DNA of 64,000 nt from Fibrobacterota bacterium (GCA_023459055.1 JAEWVR010000026.1:115976-179975), one strand, 5' to 3'. Positions 35,652 through 45,075 are shown, counted from the stretch's first letter. Translations and numbers: made by a program. Notes: generated from the sequence alone by a model not told the origin.

Positions 35652-36644
35652 ATGAAAGTATCATCAATAGTGCAGATCGCTGGTGGTTTGATAATCGCAT
35701 CTGCCGGGTTGTACATTTTTTTTAAAGATGTTGACATAAAAGAGATTGGTGTACATATTCAACAGACTGAATGGTGGGTAATAGCGATTGTTGCGCTGAT
35801 GAGCCCGATAAGTCTGTGGCTTCGGGCCCTTAGGTGGAGGCTGATGCTTCCTAAAAGAGAAAATACCCATAAGCATGGACTTTTTTCAATTACTGTAATA
35901 GCATTTGCAGTGAATAATATTCTTCCTGCCAGATTGGGTGAGGCCGCACGTGCAGTGTTGTTGTGGCGACGGAACAAATTTACAATTGCGGAAAGTGTAG
36001 GGTCGCTTGTGTTGGAGCGGGCGATTGATTCAACAGTATTTCTCTCCTGTTTGTTTCTTCCTGTATTTTTTGTTGGTTCACTTGAAAATCTGCTTCCCTG
36101 GGGAGTTTTTTGCGGTGCCGGATTTGCAGGAATACTGATGGTATTTTTATTCTATGCGATATTTCCTGACTTTACAAAGAAGATGTCGTCAAAGATGCTT
36201 TTTTTTATTCCTAAAAAATTTCATGATCGATTCAAAAAACTTGGTAATGAACTAATCTCGAATCTTGACTGGATCTTTTCATTGCGAAAATCATTTGTTG
36301 TTGCGGTACTTTCGTATGCGATTATTTTTTGTTATGTGGTCATGATCTGGTTATTAGGGATTAAACTTAGCGGTTTTGCAGTGTTTGAAAGTATGTTTGG
36401 TGTTGCGTTTGCTGCACTTGGGGCAGCGATTCCCCTTGCTCCCGGATATGTCGGGACACTTCACGCGGTGCTTCAAAAAGGACTTGGGCTTCTTGGGGTA
36501 CAGGGTTCCGGTGCTGCAGCAATTACTGTGTTGTATCATGCGATTGGATATGTCGTTGTTACGTTTATGGGTATCGTATATTTCTTTACATTGAGGTTGT
36601 CTTTTGACGATATCGGAAAAGCGAAACAGCAGATTGGTGATTGA
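35652..36644 (+). CDS. LPG-synthase-TM / UPF0104-type membrane protein
   Basis: 330 residues with about eight hydrophobic segments. It belongs to the family related to the flippase half of MprF: LWLRALRWRLML, NNILPARLGEAARA and SVGSLVLERAIDS are the characteristic loops, with APGYVGTLHAVLQKGL later. These proteins are thought to move or bind lipids; the aminoacyl transferase domain of MprF is absent. It is followed after 24 bases by the MoxR ATPase gene. Confidence 0.85.
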   Translation: MKVSSIVQIAGGLIIASAGLYIFFKDVDIKEIGVHIQQTEWWVIAIVALMSPISLWLRALRWRLMLPKRENTHKHGLFSITVIAFAVNNILPARLGEAARAVLLWRRNKFTIAESVGSLVLERAIDSTVFLSCLFLPVFFVGSLENLLPWGVFCGAGFAGILMVFLFYAIFPDFTKKMSSKMLFFIPKKFHDRFKKLGNELISNLDWIFSLRKSFVVAVLSYAIIFCYVVMIWLLGIKLSGFAVFESMFGVAFAALGAAIPLAPGYVGTLHAVLQKGLGLLGVQGSGAAAITVLYHAIGYVVVTFMGIVYFFTLRLSFDDIGKAKQQIGD

Positions 36645-36668
36645 TCATGACAATCGGAGGGAATTGGA

Positions 36669-37655
36669 ATGTCTGATGATGTAAAGGTGCTGGATGAGCT
36701 TAAAGAGTCAGTAAGAAAAATCAGAGGTGAATTAAAAAAGAAGATAATCGGGCAGGAAAATGTTATTGATGATCTTCTGGCCTGCTTTTTGTCTGGAGGG
36801 CACTGTTTACTGATTGGTGTTCCGGGGCTTGCAAAAACACAGATGATTCACAGTCTTGCAAAATGTCTTCATCTTGACTTTAACAGAGTTCAGTTTACTC
36901 CGGATCTTATGCCATCGGATATTACCGGATCTGAGATCCTGTATGAAGACCGGGCTACCGGCCATCGTGAATTTCGATTTGTTAAAGGACCGGTCTTCAG
37001 TAACATCGTGCTAGCTGATGAGATTAATAGAACGCCACCCAAAACCCAGTCAGCACTTCTTCAGGCAATGCAGGAGCAGGAGGTGACATCATCGGGGCAT
37101 ACGTACAAATTACCGCAACCGTTTTGGGTTCTTGCGACACAAAATCCAATTGAGCAGGAAGGAACCTACCCGCTTCCGGAGGCACAACAGGACCGTTTTA
37201 TGTTTTCCATTGAAATAGGGTATCCATCAAAGGACGAGGAGATTGAGATTGTAAAAGCAACAACGGTTTCAAATGAAAAACAGATTGAAGCTGTGGTAAC
37301 TCTTGAGGATGTAAAAAGGTTTCGCGAGATTGTCTGGAGGATGCCCGTTGCGGATTCAGTTATTGCAGCAGCAGTTGCGCTGGTGCGTGCAACCCGCCCT
37401 GATGAGAAAGAGTGTCCTCACGAGATAAAAAATTTAATTACCTGGGGAGCAGGTCCGCGGGCATCACAGTTTTTGATTCTTGCTGCAAAAGCATATGCAT
37501 TACTTGAAAATCGTCCGACACCGGATTTCACCGACGTAAAAAAGGCAGCTTTTCCTGTGCTGCGTCATAGGCTTGTACGTTCGTTTCACGCAGAGGTTGA
37601 CAATGTCAATGCTGATGATATAATTAGAAGAATATTCGATTCACTGCACACATAA
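36669..37655 (+). CDS. MoxR-family AAA+ ATPase
   Basis: A chaperone-like ATPase of 328 residues. Walker A GVPGLAKTQ, Walker B NIVLADEINRTPPKTQ, ATQNPIEQEGTYPLPEAQQDRF and the sensor-2 region ending GPRASQFLILAAKAYAL are all intact. MoxR proteins normally work with a VWA-domain protein encoded next door; here no DUF58 or VWA gene follows, and the next unit is an ECF sigma factor 370 bases away. GGAGGG precedes the ATG. Confidence 0.93.
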   Translation: MSDDVKVLDELKESVRKIRGELKKKIIGQENVIDDLLACFLSGGHCLLIGVPGLAKTQMIHSLAKCLHLDFNRVQFTPDLMPSDITGSEILYEDRATGHREFRFVKGPVFSNIVLADEINRTPPKTQSALLQAMQEQEVTSSGHTYKLPQPFWVLATQNPIEQEGTYPLPEAQQDRFMFSIEIGYPSKDEEIEIVKATTVSNEKQIEAVVTLEDVKRFREIVWRMPVADSVIAAAVALVRATRPDEKECPHEIKNLITWGAGPRASQFLILAAKAYALLENRPTPDFTDVKKAAFPVLRHRLVRSFHAEVDNVNADDIIRRIFDSLHT

Positions 37656-38026
37656 ACCTTAAGTATTTTGTCAGTAGATAGTGGTAGCGTGTTGTAAGAG
37701 AGTTTGTTAGGTTGATGTTGTATCAGGCATTGCAAAAAGTATTACATTAAAATAATCCGGCAATTGTACTGATATTTATCAAGTTATCCTTATTTGACAC
37801 TATTCTGCTATAGCAAGCTATTATCAAAACGAAACTTTTGAAGTCATTCGCTTTCGAATGTTGGAAATTTATTTTTAATTCGAAACTTTTCAAACCCCCA
37901 CTGTTTCGTTTGGCGAATGTTATAAAAAAAATACGAACCGCAGGCAATTTGATGACCACTATATTTTTTGAACAGGTTATATGTGTCCTGCGGGGATTCA
38001 AGGGACCCAAACTTTAAGGATGGTGT
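37656..38026. promoter_or_regulatory. Upstream region of the sigma factor operon with direct repeats
   Basis: About 370 bases without a gene. CGAAACTTTT occurs twice (37830-37839 and 37881-37890), 51 bases apart centre to centre, and a small hairpin CATTCG-CTTT-CGAATG (37845-37860) lies between them. A GTTTCG occurs in the other orientation near 37903. These could be operators or self-regulated promoter elements of the sigma factor. Confidence 0.4.
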
Positions 38027-38599
38027 ATGAATAAGACGCTGTTGGAACCTACAAGAGAGCTTCTTGATGAATGTATGGCTGGAAATCAGCTGGCATTTAA
38101 GGAAATCTTCTACATGTATCGTTCCTATGCTTACAACCTGATCTATAAAATTACAGGACCTCAGGGGGATCATGAGGATCTTTTACAGGAAGTTTTTTTT
38201 CAGATTTATCTATCGTTAAAGACTTTTCACGGAGACTCATCATTCAAAACATGGTTTCACAGAGTTGTTATTCATGTGTGTACGAGACGGTGGCGGTATC
38301 AGAAGGCTGAGAAACGAATTAATCCGAAGGATACGGTAAATCTTGAATCTGTTGAAAACATTGTTCCTAACGCTGAGATGGGTACACTAAAACAGCTTGA
38401 GCTAAAGGATCTGGTTGAGCAGGCCCTTGAAACGGTCGATTACAAATTAAGGATACCATTGGTTCTTAATATATATGGCGAGATGGATTTAGCAGAAATC
38501 GCTGGAATTATGGGAATACCGGAAGGTACAGTTAAATCAAGATTGTTTACGGCGAGAAAACAGATAAAAGATTTTCTCGATACAACTGATAAAGAGTAG
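38027..38599 (+). CDS. ECF-type RNA polymerase sigma factor
   Basis: 190 residues with sigma region 2 (HEDLLQEVFFQIYLSLKTFH, SSFKTWFHRVVIHVC) and region 4 (MDLAEIAGIMGIPEGTVKSR), the only two regions that ECF factors have. It would direct RNA polymerase to a small set of promoters in response to an envelope signal. Its stop is 3 bases before the next gene, a FecR-domain membrane protein, which is the expected partner that holds or releases it. Confidence 0.93.
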   Translation: MNKTLLEPTRELLDECMAGNQLAFKEIFYMYRSYAYNLIYKITGPQGDHEDLLQEVFFQIYLSLKTFHGDSSFKTWFHRVVIHVCTRRWRYQKAEKRINPKDTVNLESVENIVPNAEMGTLKQLELKDLVEQALETVDYKLRIPLVLNIYGEMDLAEIAGIMGIPEGTVKSRLFTARKQIKDFLDTTDKE

Positions 38600-38602
38600 A
38601 TA

Positions 38603-40864
38603 ATGAATAAGATGGAAAACAAATACTCCCTTTTTGAAGCGGAGTTGCGCAAAGACACCGATGATGCAAAGGTCGATTACAGGGCCGTAGAATCGGTATT
38701 GTTTTTGCGTATTGCTGCTGCAGAACATCTGGGCGAGCTTGCAGTCCTGAAGCTTGACGAGGTGTTATCAGCAGATACTTTCGGCAGTATCGAAAGTAAG
38801 TTGTTTTCACAGATTATGCAGTATAACGAGTATGATGTTCCAATGGATGAGTGTATTCGTATGGATTACGATCTCTCACAGGGGCAATGGGACAGGCTTG
38901 AATCGAAAATTGAAGCGTCGATGCATGGATGCGAAAATCTTCCGTTGTGGGAGTTATATGTAAAAGCTCCTGAAATACCTCCAACTGCAGGTGAATGGGA
39001 AACGCTGGAGGATTCGCTATTTGATCGTATCAGAGATATATCCGAGTGTGAATTTTGGGAACAGGCGGCTCGTCTTGACAAGATGCATATTCAGGATTCG
39101 CTTGACACGGTAGAGAAAGTTCTTGACGAGAGAATAAGAGAACGGGAATCGCTTGAGAATTGGGAGCTCGTACTTAAGAGTGAAGAAGTAATTCCATTTG
39201 CTAAATGGGAAAACATAGAAAACCGTCTGTTCGATAAGATTAACACTGAGACTGATCATAAGCCACTCTCTTTGAACGATCAGCCATTCTGGCATATCCT
39301 CAATAACTATGTTTTTACATTACGAACTTTTAAAGTTACCGTAACGGCAATGCTGCTTATTCTCATTGCGCTGGGGGGTTACTTTTCGGAGCGGCTTATT
39401 TCAACACCAGTCCCGACCTTCGTCTATCAGCTTCAGGGGAATGCTACTGTGCAGCTTGATGCGAATAATGAGATTAAGAGCAAGGTATTTAATTCGGTTC
39501 AGGGTGGATCAGTGTCGCTTGTAAATGAACATGGCCTGGTGGAATTGCAGAATGGATCCAAAGTTCATGTTGACAAACTAACAAAACGTCATGTTCGGTA
39601 CAAGGTCGGTTTCGGCAATGAAGTTCATGGAGATGACGTTGCGCGCGGCCAGGTTGCGTTTCTTGTCAATCCATTGAAACACAACGAGTCATTCAATGTT
39701 GTTACACCGGATTATGAAATCAGTGTCAGAGGAACGTACTTTAAGGTGGAACCGGATCTTGGCGGCAGGATGGTAACCCGTGTTCTCGAAGGTAAAGTCA
39801 GGATTTTATCTAAAATTTTCGGGGATACACTACTGCAGGCCGGCCAGTCAATTGTATACGATATCTTTACAGATTCATACAGGGTTCAGTCTGGTGGTGC
39901 TGTTATATTGCGTAAAGATCTTGAAATAGTTCCTGATCTTAACGAGCTTAAAGAGTATACAATCATGTCAATTAAATCCAATGTGGATGATGCTGAAGTT
40001 CGTGTTGATGGGCATTATCTTGGTACTACGCCATTATCGATCCGCCAGGCCCCGGGTGTTCATCATGTACGACTTGGTAAAAACGGCTATGTCATGAAAG
40101 ATACGTCGATTACTGTTGGTGCCTCAGACTGTGAGGTTACTGTTGCACTTAGTGAAGTAAAATTGCCACGAACGGTTGCTGCAGTAATAAATGAGGTTCC
40201 GGTTATTACAAGGAAAAAGGCTCTGTCGCCTGAAACTGTTGCGTCAGTACTGCTTGGGGACTCCGGAGATAGTGAGATAGTACAGAAAGAGGAAAAATCA
40301 GATTTTGATAGTCTTTATTCCCTTGCGCAAAAACTGGAGTTCAGGGGAAAGTGGAAAGATGCAATTGAGATGTATCAGAAGATATTTGATAATCCCGATA
40401 TGTCAAGGTTGAGAAAAGAGGACGCACTCTTCTCTATTGCAAAGCTGCGGGCTGACAACGAGGAAAACAAGGCTGAAGCGCGGAATGTATTCATGACATA
40501 TCTTGCACTGTATCCCAATGGTTCTTTTGCAGGTGAGACATGGTTACGCCTTGCTGAGCTTGAGTTCAAGACAAGTCCGGATAATGCAATTCAATACTAT
40601 CTGAAGTATTTTGAAATGTTTCCGAGACATCCACGGATCTCTGAGCTTCAAAACAGGGTTGGTGTAATCTATTTACAACAGAAAAAGTATGATAATGCAA
40701 TTTCAATGTTTCGTCAGGCACTCGCAAGCATGATATCTCAATCAAAAACAGAGCGTGCAAATATTACATCAAATCTGTACCGGGCTCTTGAGGCAAAGGG
40801 TGACAGTAAGAGTGCTGATTCAGTACAGCGTCTTTATAATATGAATTATACAGAAGATAAATGA
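38603..40864 (+). CDS. FecR/PEGA/TPR membrane protein with six 35-residue N-terminal repeats (probable sigma regulator)
   Basis: 753 residues. The cytoplasmic part (about 20-215) holds six copies of a helix pattern with spacing near 35: RAVESVLFLRI (28), GSIESKLFSQI (61), DRLESKIEASM (97), ETLEDSLFDRI (133), DTVEKVLDERI (168), ENIENRLFDKI (203). A single membrane helix spans about 245-262. Outside the membrane come a FecR domain (about 330-430, with SVRGTYFKVE), a PEGA domain (about 455-510, VRVDGHYLGTTPLSI) and TPR repeats (about 570-745). This is the layout of a cell-surface-signalling anti-sigma regulator, but the usual zinc-finger anti-sigma domain is replaced by the repeats. It follows the sigma gene by 3 bases. 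Confidence 0.85.
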   Translation: MNKMENKYSLFEAELRKDTDDAKVDYRAVESVLFLRIAAAEHLGELAVLKLDEVLSADTFGSIESKLFSQIMQYNEYDVPMDECIRMDYDLSQGQWDRLESKIEASMHGCENLPLWELYVKAPEIPPTAGEWETLEDSLFDRIRDISECEFWEQAARLDKMHIQDSLDTVEKVLDERIRERESLENWELVLKSEEVIPFAKWENIENRLFDKINTETDHKPLSLNDQPFWHILNNYVFTLRTFKVTVTAMLLILIALGGYFSERLISTPVPTFVYQLQGNATVQLDANNEIKSKVFNSVQGGSVSLVNEHGLVELQNGSKVHVDKLTKRHVRYKVGFGNEVHGDDVARGQVAFLVNPLKHNESFNVVTPDYEISVRGTYFKVEPDLGGRMVTRVLEGKVRILSKIFGDTLLQAGQSIVYDIFTDSYRVQSGGAVILRKDLEIVPDLNELKEYTIMSIKSNVDDAEVRVDGHYLGTTPLSIRQAPGVHHVRLGKNGYVMKDTSITVGASDCEVTVALSEVKLPRTVAAVINEVPVITRKKALSPETVASVLLGDSGDSEIVQKEEKSDFDSLYSLAQKLEFRGKWKDAIEMYQKIFDNPDMSRLRKEDALFSIAKLRADNEENKAEARNVFMTYLALYPNGSFAGETWLRLAELEFKTSPDNAIQYYLKYFEMFPRHPRISELQNRVGVIYLQQKKYDNAISMFRQALASMISQSKTERANITSNLYRALEAKGDSKSADSVQRLYNMNYTEDK

Positions 40865-40926
40865 TCCGCATAAATAAAGACTTGATGTGGTGCCAGCCTA
40901 TCACAAACACGTATCATTGACTTCCG

Positions 40927-40977
40927 CCTGATACCTGCTATAAAGTTATATAAGTACCTGTTTCTGTAAGTATCAGG
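40927..40977. repeat. Inverted repeat in the gap before the TM1266-like gene
   Basis: CCTGATAC (40927-40934) and GTATCAGG (40970-40977) form a stem with a 35-base loop, about 65 bases after the FecR-type gene. It could be a weak terminator or an operator. The right arm runs into TATAAT at 40978-40983. Confidence 0.4.
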
Positions 40978-41153
40978 TATAATTTATGTATGGTGATTGC
41001 TACGTTTCCTGTCTCTTCATTTATTACCTTGCTTAATCTTCAATAGAATACTGTTCCAATCAGGTTAAAAAAATAAAGATTGAAATTGATGTGTTGGTAA
41101 CATAATATATTTTCAACATATCATTTCTTTTTACCTCTAACAGGAGTATCACG

Positions 41154-41423
41154 ATGTCATCATCTGCAACACACTATATTATCGGTGTTCATATTACAAA
41201 TCGTGTAAAGAATGTACCGTCGGTTCAGGCTGTTCTAACTGAATTTGGCTGTTTTATTAAGACCCGGCTTGGTTTGCATGATATTACGAATGATTCCTGT
41301 TCACCAAATGGCCTGCTGATAGTTGAGCTTCTCGGCGAGGATGGTAAATTCGAGGCGTTTGTCCGTGCACTGAAAGCTATTGAGGGAGTTGATTGTCAGA
41401 GTATGGTGTTTAAGCACATTTAA
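41154..41423 (+). CDS. TM1266-like small ACT-fold regulator
   Basis: 89 residues with the plan of the TM1266 / iron-only hydrogenase system regulator family: IIGVHITNRVKNVPSVQAVL, then EFGCFIKTRLGLHDI and LLIVELLGEDGKFEAFVRAL. The family has an ACT-like ferredoxin fold; members have been linked to hydrogenase clusters and amino-acid sensing but their role is not firmly known. AGGAG precedes the ATG. No hydrogenase genes are present in the window. Confidence 0.75.
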   Translation: MSSSATHYIIGVHITNRVKNVPSVQAVLTEFGCFIKTRLGLHDITNDSCSPNGLLIVELLGEDGKFEAFVRALKAIEGVDCQSMVFKHI

Positions 41424-41462
41424 GCATACAAGATTTCCGGTTTTCTATACGAGGTAGATTAA

Positions 41463-42518
41463 TTGAAGAAAATTGTTCTTACAGGTGGCGGGACTGCGGG
41501 TCATGTAACACCCAATCTGGCATTGGTTGATACATTGAGGGCTAACGGATTTACTGTTGAATATATCGGGACTCGTAAAGGTATAGAGTTCGAGCTTGTA
41601 AAAAGAACTTCAATACCGATGCACTGTATCAGTGCCGGCAAATTGCGACGATATCTTGATTTTAAAAATGTCACAGATCTTTTCAAAATTATGCTTGGTT
41701 TTCTGCAATCGTTTGTTCTTCTGTTAAAAATCAATCCTGATGTTGTGTTTAGTAAAGGTGGTTTTGTATCGTGCCCGGTGGTTTGGGCTGCATGGCTTCT
41801 TCGCAAGCCAGTAGTGATTCATGAGTCTGATATGACACCGGGACTTGCCAATAAACTTTCTTTACCATTTGCAAAGAAAATCTGTTTCAGCTTCCGGGAA
41901 ACTGAAAAACACCTGGCGCAGTCAAAGCGGGTGCTTACCGGGATACCAATTCGTAAAGAACTGTTCAGGGGCGATGTATCAGAGGGGCGCCGGTTGTGTG
42001 GATTCACTGATAATAAACCGGTGGTTATGATTATCGGTGGCTCCCAGGGATCGCAGGTAGTTAATACAGCAATCAGGGAATCACTCAGTATACTACTTGA
42101 TGAATTCAATGTGTGTCATCTTTGTGGCAGGGGGAATCTTGGTGATGACCGTGCGGGATATAAACAGTTTGAATATGTCAATGAAGAATTACCGCATCTG
42201 TTTGTGATGGCAGATGTCGTTGTATCCCGATCAGGTGCTACCACATTATTTGAGCTCCTTGCATTACGGAAGCCATCACTGCTGATACCACTTGCATCAA
42301 ATGCCAGCCGCGGGGATCAGATCCTAAACGCTGAATCATTTGAAAAACAAGGTTATTCCAAAGTGCTTCATCAGGATGATTTGTCATCAGAGGCGCTGAT
42401 AAGTGCACTCAGTGCTACATTTAACGACCGTAGTAAAATGATTGATGCCATGAATGAATCAAATATCACCGATGGTATCGATGCGGTAGTTTCGGTGATC
42501 AAATCCGTAACAAAATAA
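41463..42518 (+). CDS. murG: MurG N-acetylglucosaminyltransferase
   Basis: Adds GlcNAc to lipid I to make lipid II on the inner face of the membrane. TGGGTAGHVTPNLAL, HESDMTPGLANKL, IGGSQGSQVVN and SRSGATTLFELLAL are the standard sites in the two Rossmann halves. The start is TTG with GAGG nearby upstream. The length of 351 residues is normal. It is separate from the other mur genes, although MurJ, acting on the same lipid, is also in this window. Confidence 0.95.
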   Translation: MKKIVLTGGGTAGHVTPNLALVDTLRANGFTVEYIGTRKGIEFELVKRTSIPMHCISAGKLRRYLDFKNVTDLFKIMLGFLQSFVLLLKINPDVVFSKGGFVSCPVVWAAWLLRKPVVIHESDMTPGLANKLSLPFAKKICFSFRETEKHLAQSKRVLTGIPIRKELFRGDVSEGRRLCGFTDNKPVVMIIGGSQGSQVVNTAIRESLSILLDEFNVCHLCGRGNLGDDRAGYKQFEYVNEELPHLFVMADVVVSRSGATTLFELLALRKPSLLIPLASNASRGDQILNAESFEKQGYSKVLHQDDLSSEALISALSATFNDRSKMIDAMNESNITDGIDAVVSVIKSVTK

Positions 42519-42766
42519 ACCTGTTAAATCGAATCCGCACCATTGATGAGGCGCTATTAAATGGTGTCGCTACAATGTATAAATATTCCAGTGTAAAATA
42601 CGAATTGTATAAGGTTCCGGTGTTGACTATTTTATGGTACGTTAGTTGCAATGTTACTATACAGAGAATGTAAAAAATGCAACAAATTGGCTTTAATTGT
42701 GTTAAAAATATACAGCAGTATGAAACAAATGAAAAATAAAGTATCAATATTAAACAGGGGTGATCT

Positions 42767-43612
42767 ATGAACTATGTAAAAACAACGCTACTACTCGGTC
42801 TGTTGACCGGTCTGTTTATGATGTTTGGAAATCTTATCGGCGGCCAGAATGGTATGCTTATCGGTTTAATTATTGCCGGGGGAATGAACTTTTTCAGTTA
42901 CTGGTTTTCAGACAAGATAGTTCTTGCAATGTATGGTGCTAAGGAGGCTGACCCGAATCAGTATGCAGGTCTCTACCGGATCGTACGTCGTCTTACAGAA
43001 AAAGCAGGAATGCCAATGCCGAAAGTGTATGTTATTCCTGAAGAACAGCCGAATGCATTTGCAACTGGTCGCAGCCCAAAGCATGCTGCAGTGGCTGCAA
43101 CAGTTGGGATTATGCGTATTCTCAATGAAGAGGAGCTTGAAGGTGTGATGGCTCATGAGCTTATGCATGTCGCAAATCGTGATACTCTTATCAGTACAAT
43201 TGCAGCAACCTTTGCCGGAGCGATATCCTATGCTGCAAGTATTGTAAAGTGGGGTGCAATATTTGGAGGTGGTCGTGATGATGACGACCGGGGTAATTTT
43301 GCAGTTGCAATAGCAATGGCAATAATTGCACCAATTGCAGCACTGTTGATACAAATGGCTATCTCCCGTTCCCGTGAGTATGCTGCTGATGAAGGCGCTG
43401 GTGAACTTTGCGGAAAACCGATGGCACTTGCGAATGCGCTCCGTAAACTTCACAGAGGCGCACAGATGATACAGATGGGTGGATCACCTGCAGCTGCATC
43501 ACTTTTTATTGTCAATCCGTTTGCCGGTGGCATTGCGAGCTGGTTCAGTACTCATCCACCAATGGAAAAGCGTATTGAAAAACTGGAACTGCAGCAGCGT
43601 ACGATCGCTTAA
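42767..43612 (+). CDS. htpX: Membrane zinc protease HtpX
   Basis: Heat-shock-type M48 metalloprotease that degrades misfolded membrane proteins. Two N-terminal helices (TLLLGLLTGLFMMFGNLIGG region) precede the zinc motif His130-Glu131-Leu-Met-His134 in MAHELMHVANRD; the third zinc ligand is the Glu in SRSREYAADE. Two more hydrophobic segments lie between. The length of 281 residues is normal. A dispersed heptamer repeat starts right after its stop. Confidence 0.95.
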   Translation: MNYVKTTLLLGLLTGLFMMFGNLIGGQNGMLIGLIIAGGMNFFSYWFSDKIVLAMYGAKEADPNQYAGLYRIVRRLTEKAGMPMPKVYVIPEEQPNAFATGRSPKHAAVAATVGIMRILNEEELEGVMAHELMHVANRDTLISTIAATFAGAISYAASIVKWGAIFGGGRDDDDRGNFAVAIAMAIIAPIAALLIQMAISRSREYAADEGAGELCGKPMALANALRKLHRGAQMIQMGGSPAAASLFIVNPFAGGIASWFSTHPPMEKRIEKLELQQRTIA

Positions 43613-43615
43613 GAA

Positions 43616-43672
43616 CGTAACAAGTGACCAGTGACGGGTGACAAGCAGAAACGTGCAGCACTCGTCACTTTT
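43616..43672. repeat. GTGACNN heptamer repeat cluster A
   Basis: Tandem 7-base units of the form GTGACNN or GTAACNN on the left arm and the reverse complement (GTCACTT) on the right. It fills the gap after htpX and covers the first possible start codon of the methyltransferase. Confidence 0.8.
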
Positions 43673-43696
43673 TCCTATAATTCCGAAAGCGTTTTA

Positions 43697-44374
43697 GTGA
43701 AAAACCGATTTCCGTCAGAATTATTGCTTCAGTCTTATGCACCAATCACTCCTGTACCTTGCTGTGAATCAATTTGTGCACATATAGCACCCGATTTTTT
43801 TACATTGTGGGAAGAGTACGAAAAGGAGGTCAGGCATGAAACGGGTATTCCTTACTGGGCAGCTGTGTGGCCGGGAGCAAAATCGCTGGCACGGTATCTG
43901 TTGAGTAACAAGGAACTGGTCGGTGGAAAAAAAGTTCTTGATTTCGGCAGCGGTAGTGGTGTGGTGTCAATTGCGTCGTGTCAATCTGGTGCATCAGATG
44001 TGGTTGCGAATGATATTGATCCCGTTGCCCGTTTTGTTGCATCACGGAATTTTTCAGAAAACAATGTCTCTGTAAGAATGACCAGCGATAATATGCTAAC
44101 CAATAATACTGATGAACATTTCGATGTCATACTGGTTTGTGATATGTTTTACGAACGATCGACCGCAAAACCACTTCATGCATTTCTTAAGAATTGTATC
44201 AGTAAAGGAGCCCGGGTAATAATTGCTGATGGTACCCGGCCGTTTACTCCGAGAGAAAGTTTGCAGTCGTTATATTCAGAGGTGATTCCAGTGAATCATG
44301 CACTTGAGGGGATGCAGGAGCGTACGGTTACAGTATTTGAAATGAGGAAGTGGCACGTGACAAGTGACGCGTGA
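43697..44374 (+). CDS. Class I SAM methyltransferase, ETFB-lysine/PrmA-like
   Basis: A Rossmann methyltransferase: YWAAVWPGAKSLARYL (a motif shared with ETF-beta lysine methyltransferases and nicotinamide N-methyltransferase-like proteins), VLDFGSGSGVVSIAS for SAM binding, VVANDIDPVA, and ILVCDMFYER. Substrate is probably a protein lysine. The GTG at 43631 lies inside a heptamer repeat, so I choose GTG 43697, near where homology begins; its ribosome site is poor. The last codons (KWHVTSDA) also run into repeat cluster B, so the C-terminus may have been altered by it. Confidence 0.78.
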   Translation: MKNRFPSELLLQSYAPITPVPCCESICAHIAPDFFTLWEEYEKEVRHETGIPYWAAVWPGAKSLARYLLSNKELVGGKKVLDFGSGSGVVSIASCQSGASDVVANDIDPVARFVASRNFSENNVSVRMTSDNMLTNNTDEHFDVILVCDMFYERSTAKPLHAFLKNCISKGARVIIADGTRPFTPRESLQSLYSEVIPVNHALEGMQERTVTVFEMRKWHVTSDA

Positions 44375-44444
44375 CAAGTTTTTGAGAAGCCCTCCGGGCT
44401 TCGAAAAATCAGACATGTCACACGTTACGTGTCACTCGTCACTT
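44352..44444. repeat. GTGACNN heptamer repeat cluster B around a hairpin
   Basis: Heptamers on the left (to about 44380) and their reverse complements on the right (from about 44413) flank a stem GAAGCCC-TCC-GGGCTTC (44386-44402). The whole 93 bases can fold back on itself. It separates the convergent methyltransferase and trpF genes and may serve both as terminator. Confidence 0.8.
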
Positions 44445-44448
44445 CCTC

Positions 44449-45075
44449 CTACACCGGTTTCCAATTTCGTATAATGTTAATCACATCCCTGATTTTGTGA
44501 GGGTTCTTGATGCCCGGCTGAATTTCAACACCGCTATTAATATCAAGACCATATGGATTGAGCGCGTTGAGTGCATCTTCAACATTGCTGGGGCCCAGGC
44601 CTCCTGCGATAACTACATTGTGATGTTGTGTGCATACCTGACGTGCCTGTGACCAGTCAAATGTTTTTCCGCTGCCGCCATGCATCGTACCATTCCAGGT
44701 GTCAAGCAGGATGCCGGATGTTCTATAGGTCTCAATAACTGAAAGATCGGTGTCGGGTTTGATTGAAAAAGCTTTCATGACAGGAAGGGAAAACCGGTTG
44801 CAGAATTCCGGCGTTTCGGTGCCGTGAAGCTGCAATGTATCAATACCTGCACGTCCCGCTATTTCAAGAATGTTTTCAAACGATTCATTTACAAAAACGC
44901 CAACACGGGAAACGAATGGCGGCAGTTGACGGATAATCGCTGCGGCATCATCCGGTGCGATATACCGTGGACTTTTCCGGAAGAAAATAAACCCAAGTGC
45001 ATCAACACCAAGGTTTGCCGCAATCCGGGCATCATCATATCGGGTTATTCCGCATATTTTTATTCGAGTCGGCAT
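44449..45075 (-). CDS. trpF: Phosphoribosylanthranilate isomerase
   Basis: Converts phosphoribosylanthranilate to CdRP in tryptophan synthesis. A TIM barrel of 208 residues with KICGITRYDDARIA (catalytic Cys), LGFIFFRKSPRYI, DTLQLHG and VIAGGLGPSNV. AAGGAA precedes the ATG. It is separated from trpC by 295 bases that contain a 154-base inverted repeat element, so it may have lost tight coupling to the rest of the operon. Confidence 0.95.
   Translation of the reverse strand: MPTRIKICGITRYDDARIAANLGVDALGFIFFRKSPRYIAPDDAAAIIRQLPPFVSRVGVFVNESFENILEIAGRAGIDTLQLHGTETPEFCNRFSLPVMKAFSIKPDTDLSVIETYRTSGILLDTWNGTMHGGSGKTFDWSQARQVCTQHHNVVIAGGLGPSNVEDALNALNPYGLDINSGVEIQPGIKNPHKIRDVINIIRNWKPV

Noticed and set aside
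42908..43453. Long minus-strand frame of 181 codons
   Set aside because: It lies fully inside htpX on the opposite strand; the product is cysteine-rich and unlike a real protein.
44386..44402. Ordinary intrinsic terminator for trpF
   Set aside because: The stem is good, but thymines precede it and adenines follow on both strands. It fits better as the centre of the heptamer fold-back cluster, with any termination role unproven.
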